In this document: piece after piece, positions 42,061 through 51,379 of the stretch | Layout of the letters: the number at the start of each line of letters is the position of its first letter | Position numbering within the stretch: position 1 is the first letter of the stretch | Made by a program: the position numbers and the translations under genes | Notes under the pieces: generated by a model | Told to the model about the DNA's origin: nothing | Seen by the model: only the letters and a program-made list of their open reading frames with translations | Databases searched by the model: none | Source of the DNA: Streptomyces sennicomposti | GTDB lineage: Bacteria > Actinomycetota > Actinomycetes > Streptomycetales > Streptomycetaceae | Length of the DNA: 64,000 bases | Assembly: GCF_019890635.1 (NCBI RefSeq) | Contig: NZ_JAIOAB010000042.1 | Span: 1-64,000, forward strand | Direction of reading: 5' to 3'

Positions 42061-45000
42061 ATGGACCCCGTGCGCTACCGCATCCTCGGCACCACCCAGG
42101 CAGTCCGCCCCGACGGCACCGCCGTCCCGGTCGGCGGGGCGCGTCTGCGCGCCCTGCTGACCGTGCTCGCCCTGCGCCCCGGCCGTACGGTCCCGGTGCG
42201 CGTCTTGGTGGACGAGGTCTGGGGCGCGGAGCCGCCCGCCGACGCCACCGGCGCGCTGCAGGCCCTGGTCGGCCGGCTGCGCCGGGCGCTCGGCGCCGAC
42301 GCGGTCGCCTCCGAGGAGGGCGGCTACCGGCTCACCGCCGCCGCCGACGACATCGACCTGCACCGCTTCGAGCGGCTGACCGGGGAAGGCCTCGCCGCGC
42401 TCGCCGACGGCGACGCCGAGAAGGCCGCCGCCGTCCTGGACGACGCCCTCGCCCTGTGGCGCGACCCGGCCCTGTCCGACCTGCCCGACCGCACCGCCGA
42501 GGCGGCCCGCCGGGAGACCCGCCACCTGGACGCGCGGCGCGCCCGCCTCACCGCCGCCCTCGCCCTCGGCCGCGCCGAGGAGGCCCTGCCCGAACTGATC
42601 GCCCTGTGCGACACCCACCCCCTGGACGAGCCGCTCCAGGCGCTGCGCCTACGCGCCCTGCGCGACGCCGGCCGCACCGCCCAGGCCCTGGCCGCCTACG
42701 AGGACGTACGCCGCCTCCTGGCCGACCGCCTCGGCTCGGACCCGGGCGGCGAGCTGCGCGCGCTGCACGCGGAACTCCTGGACGGCGCGGGCGCGCCGCG
42801 CGGGGGTGTCGGTACGCCGCGTGGAGGCGCGGGCGCCTCGCGTGGGGGCGGGTTCTCGGGCGGAGGCACGGGTGTCTCGGGTGCCGGTGCCGGTGCGGGT
42901 GTCTCGGGTGCCGGTGCCAGTGCTGGTGGCTCGGGCGGCGGTACGGGTGGCTCGGGCGAGGGCGCGCGTTTCCGGGGTGGTGCCGGTGCCTCGGGTGGCT
43001 CTGGCGCCTCGGGCGGGGAGCCTGGCTCGGGTGGGTACTCCGCGCCGGGTGGGCACTCTGCCTCGGCCGGCGGTGCGGGTGTACCGGGTGGTCGTCCCGG
43101 CTCGGGTGGTTCCGGTGTCCCGGCCGGCCGTCCCGGCTCCGGTGGCCCTGGTGTCTCGGGTGACGGTCATTCCGGCGGGGGCGGTCACGCCGCCTCGGGT
43201 GGCGATCCTGCCGGGGACGACCGCCCGGCCGGTCATCCCGTCGCGGGCGGCCATTCCGCCGGGGGTGGCCGAACGGTGTCGGGTGGCCGTCCCGTCGAGG
43301 GCGGCCGTCCGGTGCCGGACGGTGCTCCCGCCTCGGATGGCCACCCCGTCGAGGGCCGCCGTCCCGTCTCAGGCGGTGAGCCCGCCGGGGGCCATCGCCC
43401 GGACGGTCGTCCCGCCTCGGGTGGCGATCCCATGCCGGGGAGCCGTCTCCTGCCGAGTGACCGTCCCGTGTCCGGCGGTGGCTCGGATGTCTGGGGCGAC
43501 GCCCACGCTTCCAGCGGTCGCCATGCCTCGGGCGACCCCCAGGGCTCGGGCGACCCCCGCGTCCCAGGCGACCCCCGTGTCCCGGGTGACGACGCCCGTC
43601 TCCCGGACTCGCGGCCCGGCGTCGGGCAGGGCGCCGTCCCGCGGCCCGGCGCGGCGGGCTCCGGCGTCACCCCGCCCGCCGCCGCGGACGCCGTCCCGCC
43701 CCGGGGCGGCTTCGCCGAGCCGCCGAGCAACCTCCGCGCCCGCCTCACCTCCTTCGTCGGGCGCGAGGCCGATCTCGCGACGATCCGGGCCGATCTCGGG
43801 GCCAACCGGCTGGTCACGCTCCTCGGACCCGGCGGGGCCGGCAAGACCCGGCTGTCCCAGGAGGCCGCCGAAGCCGTGCGCGCGGCGCAGCCGGACGGCG
43901 TCTGGCTCGCCGAGCTGGCCCCCGTGGACGACCCGGACGCCGTGCCCGAGGCCGTGCTGACCGCCGTCGGCGCCCGTGAGACCGTCCTCTACGGCGCCGG
44001 CGCCGAGGAGATCCGGGTGGCCGTCGCCGACCGGCACGACGACCCCGTCGACCGCCTCGTGGAACACTGCGCCCGCCGCCGCATGCTGCTCCTGCTCGAC
44101 AACTGCGAGCACGTCGTGGACGCCGCCGCCCGCCTCGCCGCGGAACTCCTCGCCCGCTGCCCCCAGCTCACCGTCCTCGCCACCAGCCGCGAACCCCTCG
44201 GCGTGCCGGGTGAGTTGCTGCGGCCGGTGGAGCCGCTGCCCGAGCCGGTGGCGCTGCGCCTGTTCGCCGACCGGGGCGCGGCCGTACGGCCCGGCTTCCG
44301 GACCGACGCGGACGAGGACACCGCGGCCGCCTCGGCGGAGATCTGCCGCCGCCTGGACGGCCTCCCACTGGCCATCGAACTCGCCGCCGCCCGGCTGCGG
44401 ATGCTCACCCCGCGGCAGATCGCCGAACGGCTGGACGACCGCTTCCGCCTCCTCACCTCCGGCAGCCGTACCGTCCTGCCCCGGCAGCAGACCCTGCGCG
44501 CCGTGGTCGACTGGTCCTGGGACCTGCTGGACGAGCCCGAGCGGGAGGTGCTGAGCCGGCTCTCCGTGTTCGCCGGCGGCTGCGACCTCGCCGCCGCCGA
44601 GGCCGTGTGCGGGCCCGCCGCCTTCGACGCCCTCGGCTCCCTGGTCGACAAGTCCCTGGTGGTGGCCGCCCCCGACGGCGACGGCGGCATGCGCTACCGG
44701 CTCCTGGAGACCGTCGCCGAGTACGCCGCCGAACGCCTGGACGAGACCGGCGGCCGTACCCCGGCCGAGCGCGCCCATCTGACGTACTACCGCGAACTCG
44801 CCCGCACCACCGACCCGTTGCTGCGCGGTCCCGGACAGCGCGCCGCCATCGCCCGGTTCGAGCGGGAGTACGAGAACCTGCGCACCGCCCTGCGGCACGC
44901 CGTCGCGGCCCGCGACGAGCAGGAGTGCCTGTGCCTGGTCCTCTCGCTCGTCTACTACTGGCAGATGCGCGAGCTGCGCGTCGAGGCGCGCAACTGGTGC

Positions 45001-46242
45001 CGCGAGGTCATGGCGTTCGTCCCCGACCCGTTCACCGAGCCGGTGCGCCCGGCCGCCCCGGTGTGGCAGCGGTGCACCGACAACCCGCCGCCGATGACCG
45101 GCGAGGTCCTCGCCGAGGCCCGGCGGGGTCTGCACCTGGCCCATCTCGCCTGTATGGAGACCGAGATGGAGGCCTGGCAGACCCCGGCCGCCCGGCGCAA
45201 GCTCCAGGTCATCGCCGAGACCTACGAGCCCGGGCTGCCGCAGACCTGCCGGGGGACCGGCATGCTGTGGTTCTTCGCCGTGATCATGACCGGTGACGCG
45301 GAGCGGATCCGGCAGATCGTCGACGCCACCGTGGCCACCTGCCGCAGCGCCCCCGGCTTCGAGTGGGACCTCGGCAACGCGCTGCAACTGCGCGCCAATC
45401 TGCTGGCCAACCGCGCCGACTGGGTGGGCGACGCCACCCACGACGCCGACGAGGCGCTGGAGATCTTCCGCCGTCTCGGCGACGACTGGGGTCTCGCCGA
45501 GGCGCTCTCCGCGCGCGGCGAGGCCCACGAGCGCGCCGGCCGCTACGAGCAGGCCGCCGCCGACTACTCGGCGGCGGTCGAGCACGCCGAGCGCCTCGGC
45601 GCCCACGCCCAGGTCAGCGTGTTGCGCGCCCGGCTCGGCGGCGCGCTGCTGGAGGGGGGCGAACAGGAGCGCGGCGAGGCGCTGCTGCGCGAGGTGACCG
45701 ACAACGAGGCCGGCTCCACCAACGAGGCCCAGCCGTTCGCCCGGCTCGCCCTGGTCGGCTGGCTCGGCGCGACCGGCCGGGTGGCCGAGGCCCGCGAGCA
45801 ACTGCGGATCCTGCGGGAGGAGTTCGTCCTCTCCCACTTCGTGGTCTTCGAGGCCTTCATCCTCGGCGCGGAGGCGCGCCTGGCCGCCCTGGAGGGCCGC
45901 GACGAGGAGGCCCTGGACAAGATCCGCCGGGCGCTGGACCGGGCCGACGACCCGATCTCCCGGGCCGTCGCCCCCCAGATGCACGCCTCCTACCTCGCCG
46001 TCGGCGCGCTGGCCCTAGCCGGAGTGGACGGCGGCAGCCGTGTGCGGGACGCCGTCCGCTGCCTCGGCGCCGCCGACGCCCTGCTGCCGGAGGGCCATGT
46101 GAGCACCCTGGTGGAACGCCACACCCACGAGCAGGTGCGCATACGCGCCTTGTCCCGGCTGACCGAGGCGGCCTTCCAGGAGGCGCACGCCGAGGGCGGC
46201 GGCCTCTCCCCGGAGGAGGCCGCCGCCCTGGTCGGACAGTGA
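42061..46242 (+). CDS. AfsR/SARP-type regulator: BTAD, NB-ARC ATPase and TPR domains with a giant hinge
   Basis: This is a large STAND-class transcriptional activator, 1393 residues from ATG 42061. Residues 1-95 form an OmpR-like winged helix (YRILGTTQAV, then GGARLRALLTVLAL), and 100-240 the BTAD helical domain (DIDLHRFERL, LDEPLQALRLRALRDAGR). Residues about 240-550 are a low-complexity Gly/Ser/Pro hinge. The NB-ARC ATPase follows, with Walker A GPGGAGKTRL near 589 and Walker B MLLLLDNCEH, then ATSREPLGV and GLPLAIELAAARL. TPR-like repeats occupy the rest. Such proteins activate secondary-metabolite or export genes from direct-repeat operators. The convergent DrrAB-like exporter, whose promoter has 11-bp-phased repeats, is a natural target. 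Confidence 0.85.
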   Translation: MDPVRYRILGTTQAVRPDGTAVPVGGARLRALLTVLALRPGRTVPVRVLVDEVWGAEPPADATGALQALVGRLRRALGADAVASEEGGYRLTAAADDIDLHRFERLTGEGLAALADGDAEKAAAVLDDALALWRDPALSDLPDRTAEAARRETRHLDARRARLTAALALGRAEEALPELIALCDTHPLDEPLQALRLRALRDAGRTAQALAAYEDVRRLLADRLGSDPGGELRALHAELLDGAGAPRGGVGTPRGGAGASRGGGFSGGGTGVSGAGAGAGVSGAGASAGGSGGGTGGSGEGARFRGGAGASGGSGASGGEPGSGGYSAPGGHSASAGGAGVPGGRPGSGGSGVPAGRPGSGGPGVSGDGHSGGGGHAASGGDPAGDDRPAGHPVAGGHSAGGGRTVSGGRPVEGGRPVPDGAPASDGHPVEGRRPVSGGEPAGGHRPDGRPASGGDPMPGSRLLPSDRPVSGGGSDVWGDAHASSGRHASGDPQGSGDPRVPGDPRVPGDDARLPDSRPGVGQGAVPRPGAAGSGVTPPAAADAVPPRGGFAEPPSNLRARLTSFVGREADLATIRADLGANRLVTLLGPGGAGKTRLSQEAAEAVRAAQPDGVWLAELAPVDDPDAVPEAVLTAVGARETVLYGAGAEEIRVAVADRHDDPVDRLVEHCARRRMLLLLDNCEHVVDAAARLAAELLARCPQLTVLATSREPLGVPGELLRPVEPLPEPVALRLFADRGAAVRPGFRTDADEDTAAASAEICRRLDGLPLAIELAAARLRMLTPRQIAERLDDRFRLLTSGSRTVLPRQQTLRAVVDWSWDLLDEPEREVLSRLSVFAGGCDLAAAEAVCGPAAFDALGSLVDKSLVVAAPDGDGGMRYRLLETVAEYAAERLDETGGRTPAERAHLTYYRELARTTDPLLRGPGQRAAIARFEREYENLRTALRHAVAARDEQECLCLVLSLVYYWQMRELRVEARNWCREVMAFVPDPFTEPVRPAAPVWQRCTDNPPPMTGEVLAEARRGLHLAHLACMETEMEAWQTPAARRKLQVIAETYEPGLPQTCRGTGMLWFFAVIMTGDAERIRQIVDATVATCRSAPGFEWDLGNALQLRANLLANRADWVGDATHDADEALEIFRRLGDDWGLAEALSARGEAHERAGRYEQAAADYSAAVEHAERLGAHAQVSVLRARLGGALLEGGEQERGEALLREVTDNEAGSTNEAQPFARLALVGWLGATGRVAEAREQLRILREEFVLSHFVVFEAFILGAEARLAALEGRDEEALDKIRRALDRADDPISRAVAPQMHASYLAVGALALAGVDGGSRVRDAVRCLGAADALLPEGHVSTLVERHTHEQVRIRALSRLTEAAFQEAHAEGGGLSPEEAAALVGQ
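42780..43700 (+). repeat. Minisatellite-like coding region for the regulator hinge
   Basis: Short repeats such as GGTGTCTCGGGTGCCGGT and GGTGGCCGTCCCG, interspersed with CGCCTCGGG, encode GVSGAG, GGRPGSGG and GDPRVPGDPRVPG units. Another frame over much of it is also open. Frame-preserving expansion is the simplest origin. Confidence 0.75.
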
Positions 46243-46273
46243 CGTCGCGGACCGGCCCGGCCGCACGGCCGGG

Positions 46274-47101
46274 TCAGCTCTTGGTGCGGAACTTGTGGAT
46301 CGCCACCGGCGCCATGACCACCGTGATCGCCACCGACCAGGCCACGGTCACCCACACACTGTGGCCCACCGCGCCGCCCGTCATCAGGCCGCGGGCCGAG
46401 TCGGCCAGCGTCGAGAGCGGGTTGTAGTCGGTGAAGTGCTGCAGCCAGCCCGGCATCGAGTTGGTCGGCGCGAAGATCGACGAACCGAACTGGAGCGGGA
46501 ACAGCACCAGGAAGCCCATCGCCTGCACCGACTGGGCGTTCTTCAGCACCACGCCGAGCGTCAGGAAGATCCACATGATGGACGAGGCGAACAGCGCGGA
46601 CAGGCCCACGGTCGCGATGAGGCCCAGCCAGTGGGTGATGTGGAAGCCGACCAGCACGGCGACGATCATCAGGATGACCGTGGAGAACAGCATCCGCGCC
46701 AGCTCGACCGCGATCTTCGCGAACAGCACCGAGCCGCGGCCGATCGGCAGCGAGCGGAAGCGGTCCATGACACCGCTGTTGAAGTCCTGGCTGAAGCCGG
46801 TGCCCACGCCCTGCGACAGGGTCATGCTCATCATCGCCAGCATGCCCGGGATCACGTACTGCACATAGCGTTCCTGGCCGCCGCCGAGCGCCATGCCGAT
46901 GGAGCCGCCGAAGACGTACACGAACAGCAGGGTGAAGACGATCGGCATCAGCAGCGCGTCGAACATCGACTCCGGGTCCTGGCGGATCCACAGCAGGTTG
47001 CGGCGGACCAGCGCGCCGGTGTGCCGCAGATGGCCGCGCAGCGTGATCCGGGCGTCCGCCTGCACGTCGGGGGCGGCGGCGGGTGCGGTGACGGCGCTCA
47101 T
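46274..47101 (-). CDS. ABC-2 type exporter permease (DrrB-like)
   Basis: This is a drug-exporter permease of 275 residues with about six helices, from an ATG overlapping the ATPase stop. The ABC-2 signature appears as YVQYVIPGMLAMMSMTLSQG, then FNSGVMDRFRSLPIGRGSVL, and NPLSTLADSARGLM in the last third. With the ATPase it would pump hydrophobic compounds such as antibiotics out of the cell. It converges on the AfsR-type regulator gene, 31 bases apart. Confidence 0.86.
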   Translation of the reverse strand: MSAVTAPAAAPDVQADARITLRGHLRHTGALVRRNLLWIRQDPESMFDALLMPIVFTLLFVYVFGGSIGMALGGGQERYVQYVIPGMLAMMSMTLSQGVGTGFSQDFNSGVMDRFRSLPIGRGSVLFAKIAVELARMLFSTVILMIVAVLVGFHITHWLGLIATVGLSALFASSIMWIFLTLGVVLKNAQSVQAMGFLVLFPLQFGSSIFAPTNSMPGWLQHFTDYNPLSTLADSARGLMTGGAVGHSVWVTVAWSVAITVVMAPVAIHKFRTKS

Positions 47102-48120
47102 ACGGCGACCTCCTCGGGGGCGGCGGACCGGGCGTCCTGCGGGGCACCGGCGCGGTGGCCGGTGAGGGACAGGAAGACCTCGTCCAGGCTGGGCAGTTCG
47201 GTGGTGATGGACGAGATCGTGATGCCGCGCGCGGTGACCGCGCCGACCACCGCGGTCAGTTGCTCGTCGTTGAGGATCGGCACCAGCAGCGAGCCTCGCT
47301 CGGCGTCGATCGTGGTGGTCGCGAGGCCGGTGATGCCGAGTTCGTCCAGCATCGCGGCGAGCGGGCGCAGCTCCAGCGGGTCGGCCGGGCGTACCCGCAG
47401 GGTGCGGCCGCCGACCTTCGCCTTCAGCTCCTCGATGCCGCCGTTCGCGATGACCTTGCCGCGGTCCACCACCGTCAGCTCGGAGGCGAGCTGTTCGGCC
47501 TCCTCCATGTACTGGGTGGTGAGCAGGACGGTGACGCCCTCGCCGACCATCGTCTTGACCTCGTCCCACACCTCGTTGCGGGTGCGGGGGTCGAGGCCGG
47601 TGGTGGGCTCGTCCAGGTAGAGGACGGCGGGGTGGCCGATCATGGAGGCGGCGAGGTCGAGGCGGCGGCGCATACCGCCGGAGTACGTGCTCGCCGGGCG
47701 GCGGGCGGCCTCGGTGAGGGAGAAGCGCTCCAGGAGTTCGTCGGCGCGGGCGCGGGCCTGCTTGCGGGGCAGGTCGAGCAGGCGGCCGATCATGTAGAGG
47801 TTCTCCCAGCCGGGGAGCTTCTCGTCGACCGAGGCGTACTGGCCGGTGAGGCCGATGACCCGGCGCAGCTGGCGGGGCTGGCGGACCACGTCGTAACCGG
47901 CGACCGTCGCCCGGCCGGCGTCGGGGGTGATCAGGGTGGACAGGATGCGTACGAGGGTGGTCTTGCCGGCGCCGTTCGGGCCGAGGACACCCATCACGGT
48001 GCCCTCGCGCACGTCCAGGTCGACGCCGTCCAGCGCCTTGGTCTCGCCGTAGTGCTTGACCAGCCCCCGTACGGTCACGGCGGCGCGTCCGCCGGTGGGG
48101 ATGTCGTCGTTTCGCGTCAT
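47098..48120 (-). CDS. ABC exporter ATPase (DrrA-like)
   Basis: This is the ATPase of a DrrAB-type drug exporter, 340 residues from ATG 48120. Walker A is GPNGAGKTTL near residue 47, the signature TYSGGMRRRLDLAASM, Walker B VLYLDEPTTGLD, followed by TTQYMEEAEQLA. The C-terminal 120 residues carry the DrrA-type extension (GRTLRVRPADPLELRPL and DEVFLSLTGHR). It overlaps the permease by 4 bases. The promoter region just upstream has repeats in 11-bp register (48144-48202). Confidence 0.88.
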   Translation of the reverse strand: MTRNDDIPTGGRAAVTVRGLVKHYGETKALDGVDLDVREGTVMGVLGPNGAGKTTLVRILSTLITPDAGRATVAGYDVVRQPRQLRRVIGLTGQYASVDEKLPGWENLYMIGRLLDLPRKQARARADELLERFSLTEAARRPASTYSGGMRRRLDLAASMIGHPAVLYLDEPTTGLDPRTRNEVWDEVKTMVGEGVTVLLTTQYMEEAEQLASELTVVDRGKVIANGGIEELKAKVGGRTLRVRPADPLELRPLAAMLDELGITGLATTTIDAERGSLLVPILNDEQLTAVVGAVTARGITISSITTELPSLDEVFLSLTGHRAGAPQDARSAAPEEVAV

Positions 48121-48143
48121 GCCGAAGAGACTTCCACCTCCCA

Positions 48144-48202
48144 CCGACAAACGTCCGACACGGTACCGACAAACGGGGGGCGGCACCGACATCTCGCCGA
48201 CA
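48144..48202 (-). promoter_or_regulatory. 11-bp-phased TGTCGG direct repeats upstream of the ABC exporter
   Basis: CCGACA (TGTCGG on the transcribed-gene strand) begins at 48144, 48155, 48166, 48186 and 48197: three copies 11 bp apart, then two more 11 bp apart after a 20-bp step. The array ends 24 bases from the start codon. Direct repeats with 11-bp period are the classic operator form of SARP/AfsR winged-helix regulators. Confidence 0.65.
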
Positions 48203-48439
48203 GGGGGCGGCTCGGTGGCTCGGTGGCGGCTTGGCCGGTCGGTGGTTCGGCTGCTCGGTGGCTGGGTGGTGCGCCTACGGGGGTTCGTGGGTCCGGGGGG
48301 TGGGGGTGCGGTCGGGCCGCCGCCCGCGGACATACGGCCCGGAGGGGGAAGGGGGAACGGAGGAGGGACCCCAGTACGCGGCGGCCCGCACCGCACCCCC
48401 ACCCCCCGCTCCCGCCGTCCCGCGTCCGCGGCTCGTTCC

Positions 48440-48640
48440 TTGCTCCGCCCTGTGGGGTGCGCGTGCCGCTCCGCGGCTACGGCGACTGCGGCGAGGAGCG
48501 TCGTGGCGGCGAGGGCGCCCCAGAGAGCGGCCTCGCCGGGAGAGGCGCGACAGCAGGACGGTGACCGGCACTTGCAGGGTGACCACCAGCACGGTGTCGG
48601 CCACGGAGATCACCGCCGACCACAGGGGGGAGGCGTGCAG
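48440..48640 (-). pseudogene. Decayed membrane-protein fragment (possible)
   Basis: The minus strand encodes LHASPLWSAVISVADTVLVV followed by TLQVPVTVLLSRLS, a helix pattern like that of multi-span transporters. After a frame change near 48545 comes GEAALWGALAATTLLAAVAV, a second helix. No intact frame joins them and there is no start. I read it as the remnant of a transporter gene. Confidence 0.3.
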
Positions 48641-48642
48641 CC

Positions 48643-48738
48643 GTGGCCCGGCGGCAGGGGCGTTATGTCCGCCACACCCTCAATCTGCCCGACCTGACGG
48701 CGCTGGGGTCCGACCTGTCGGCGGCCGTACTGCGCTGA
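48643..48738 (+). pseudogene. Possible C-terminal remnant of an ArsR-like regulator
   Basis: The plus-strand frame reads ARRQGRYVRHTLNLPDLTAL then a short tail and TGA at 48736. This resembles the wing and C-terminal helix of ArsR-family regulators. No N-terminal helix-turn-helix precedes it. The 31-codon remnant suggests deletion of most of a regulator gene. Confidence 0.35.
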
Positions 48739-48830
48739 GCGGCCTGCGCCAGCGGTCCGGTCCTGAGCGGCCTGCGCTCAGTGGCCCCGGTCCGCCGGAA
48801 CGCGGACGGCCAACGGCCACCGGCCGCCCC

Positions 48831-50054
48831 TCAGTCCACCAGCCCCGGCACCCCTGTCTCCTCCGGCAGGTGACTCACCACCACGCGCCCGGTCGGCGCG
48901 GCCACCTCGCGCCGGTCCACCGCGTACGCCGCCCCCGCGACGCCCAGCCCGAGGACGGCCAGCGCCGCCCCGGCCACCGCGGGCGACGTCGCGCCGAACC
49001 CGGCGGCCAGGGACAGGCCGCCGATCCACGCGCCCCCCGCGTTGGCCAGGTTGAACGCCGCCTGGTTCGCGGAGGACGCCAGGGACGGCGCCGCCGCGGC
49101 CTTCTCCATCACCATCAGCTGCAGCGGCGACCCGGTCACGAACGCCGCCGTCCCGAGCAGCGCCACCGCGACCGCGGCCCCCCACTCGTCCCGCATCAGC
49201 ACCGGGAACAGCGCCAGCACCACCGCCAGCGCCCCCAGCCCGCCGAACAGCGTGCCCCGCAGCGAGTGGTCCGCGAGGCGTCCGCCGAGCAGGTTCCCGG
49301 CGGTGGCGCCCACCCCGAACAGCGCCAGCAGCACCGTCACACTGCCCTCGGCGTAGCCCGCCGCCTCCGTCAGCATCGGCGTGATGTAGCTGTAGGCCGC
49401 GAACAGCGCCCCGAAGCCCGCCACCGTCGTCAGCAGCGCCAGCCAGACGGGCAGGGGCCGCAGCGCGGCCAGTTCGCCGCGCAGCCCGGCGGACGGCACC
49501 GCGGTCGCGCGGTCGGCCGGGACGAGCAGCGCCAGCGCGGCGATCGCCGCGATGCCGATCGCGGCGACGCCGAGGAACGTCGCCCGCCAGCCCAGGTGCT
49601 GGCCCATCAGCGTCGCGGCCGGCACCCCCGCGATGTTCGCGACGGTGAGCCCGAGGAACATCAGCGACACCGACCGCGCCTTGCGCTCCGGCGGCACCAG
49701 ACCGGTCGCCACCACCGCGCCCACGCCGAAGAACGCCCCGTGCGGCAGGCCGCTCAGGAAGCGGGCGGCCAGCAGCCAGCCGTGGCCGGGCGCGAGGGCG
49801 GACAGCGCGTTGCCGACGACGAACAGGACCATCAGGCCGATCAGCACGTGCCGCCGGGACAGCTTCGAGGTGAGCGCGGCCAGCAGCGGCGCGCCGATGA
49901 CGACGCCGAGCGCGTACGCCGAGACCAGGTGCCCGGCGGTGGGGATCGAGATGCCGAGGTCGTCCGCGACATCGGGCAGCAGCCCCATCATCACGAACTC
50001 GGTCGTGCCGATGCCGAAGGCGCCCACGGCGAGGGCGAGCAGGGCCAGGGGCAT
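48831..50054 (-). CDS. MFS transporter, AraJ/Cmx-type efflux protein
   Basis: This is a 12-helix drug/sugar efflux protein of 407 residues, from ATG 50054. The N-terminal family signature is GAFGIGTTEFVMMGLLPDVA; MFS motif A-like residues occur in ALTSKLSRRHVLIG, and GVPAATLMGQHLGWRATF matches the Cmx/AraJ group that includes chloramphenicol exporters. The substrate is unknown. A short C-terminal cytoplasmic tail follows the twelfth helix. It is followed downstream only by the gene-poor 48.1-48.8 kb area. Confidence 0.85.
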   Translation of the reverse strand: MPLALLALAVGAFGIGTTEFVMMGLLPDVADDLGISIPTAGHLVSAYALGVVIGAPLLAALTSKLSRRHVLIGLMVLFVVGNALSALAPGHGWLLAARFLSGLPHGAFFGVGAVVATGLVPPERKARSVSLMFLGLTVANIAGVPAATLMGQHLGWRATFLGVAAIGIAAIAALALLVPADRATAVPSAGLRGELAALRPLPVWLALLTTVAGFGALFAAYSYITPMLTEAAGYAEGSVTVLLALFGVGATAGNLLGGRLADHSLRGTLFGGLGALAVVLALFPVLMRDEWGAAVAVALLGTAAFVTGSPLQLMVMEKAAAAPSLASSANQAAFNLANAGGAWIGGLSLAAGFGATSPAVAGAALAVLGLGVAGAAYAVDRREVAAPTGRVVVSHLPEETGVPGLVD

Positions 50055-50145
50055 GAAGGGGCCTTTCGAGGTGGGTTCCGGGCAGCGGTGAGGACGGTAA
50101 GTTCAGCTGCGGAACAAAGTCTCTCAGGTCCCGTATTCCAGCGGG

Positions 50146-51204
50146 TTACGAGCCGGTGACCGATGTGGTGACCTTCACACGCGCCGCCACCGGCAGATGG
50201 TCGCTGTCCGTGCGCGGCAGCGTCCACGAGCTCTCCGGCTCGACCCCCCTGACCATGATCTGGTCGATCCGCGCCATCGGGAACGACGCCGGCCAGCTGA
50301 ACCCGAAGCCGTTGCCCACCGCACCCTGCGTCGAACGCATCTGCGCGGTCACCGCGTTGAGCGAGCGGTCGTTCATCGTGCCGTTCAGATCGCCCAGCAG
50401 CACCACCCGCGGCAGCGCCTCGTCGGCGATCGCCTCACCCAGCGCGTCCGCGCTCTGGTCGCGCTGCGAGGCCGTGAACCCGGCGTTCATCTTCACCCGC
50501 ACCGACGGCATGTGCGCCACGTACACCGCGACCGCGCCCTCGGGCGTCGCCACCGTGGCCCGCATCGCCCGCGTCCAGCCCAGCCGGATGTTCACCGGCT
50601 TCACCGAGCTGAGCGGATACTTGCTCCACAGCCCCACCGTGCCCTGCACCGCGTGGTACCGGTACGTCGGCGCCAGCGCCTTCTCGTACACCGGCACCGC
50701 CGACGCCTTCAGCTCCTCCAGCGCCAGCACGTCCGCGCCCGAGGCGGCCACCTCGCGGGCGGTGCCGGACGGGTCCGGGTTGTCGGCGTTGACGTTGTGC
50801 GTGGCCACCATCAGATCGCCGCCGCCGGCCGACTTGTCGAACAGCAGCCCGCCGAAGAGGTTCAGCCAGACGGCCGCCGGCAGCACCACCGCGAGCAGCG
50901 CCGTCGCCGACCTGCGCACCAGCGCCAGCACCAGCAGCACCGGGATCGCGAGGCCCAGCCACGGCAGGAACGTCTCGGTGAGACTGCCGAGGTTGCCGAT
51001 CCGGTTGGGGATGTGCGAGTGCAGCAGCATCACCAGGGCCAGCGCCACCGCGACCACGGCCAGCACGATGCCCCGCAGCCAGATCCGCCGGTCGCCGCGC
51101 CAGGCGCCGAGGAGGCGATGCACCAGGCGCCGGAGCCGGTTTCTCCGGCGCTCGGGCCCCGAGCCGCCGTCGTCCGTCTCCGTCATGTACGCCTGCTGCG
51201 CCAT
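50146..51204 (-). CDS. Membrane-anchored endonuclease/exonuclease/phosphatase (EEP) family protein
   Basis: This is a 352-residue protein with a basic N-terminus (RRRNRLRRLVHRL), three membrane helices (residues about 42-120) and an extracytoplasmic EEP domain. Catalytic-type motifs are ATHNVNADN, ALEELKAS, VLLGDLNGT and the C-terminal DSDHLPVAARV, the usual SDHxP. Such anchored phosphohydrolases cleave phosphodiesters in lipids, nucleotides or extracellular DNA; the specificity is unknown. The following MFS gene is 90 bases further on the same strand. Confidence 0.84.
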   Translation of the reverse strand: MAQQAYMTETDDGGSGPERRRNRLRRLVHRLLGAWRGDRRIWLRGIVLAVVAVALALVMLLHSHIPNRIGNLGSLTETFLPWLGLAIPVLLVLALVRRSATALLAVVLPAAVWLNLFGGLLFDKSAGGGDLMVATHNVNADNPDPSGTAREVAASGADVLALEELKASAVPVYEKALAPTYRYHAVQGTVGLWSKYPLSSVKPVNIRLGWTRAMRATVATPEGAVAVYVAHMPSVRVKMNAGFTASQRDQSADALGEAIADEALPRVVLLGDLNGTMNDRSLNAVTAQMRSTQGAVGNGFGFSWPASFPMARIDQIMVRGVEPESSWTLPRTDSDHLPVAARVKVTTSVTGS

Positions 51205-51379
51205 ACCGTCGCCTCACTGCCTGCCGTGCACACCGTTCACCCCGTGGGTTACGACCCTAGGGGATGATCGGCTCCGTTCCGCCGTCCGGTGACGGCCGTA
51301 CGGGCACGATGACGAACAAGTCGGCGCGAGAGGTTCCGGTTACCGCTCGGTGATCATGGTCTGTGACGAAACGTGCACA

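Noticed and set aside
42806-43960. 384-residue alternative frame inside the AfsR-type regulator
   Set aside because: It consists of Val/Arg/Pro repeats from the minisatellite DNA; the main frame joins intact BTAD and NB-ARC domains on both sides.
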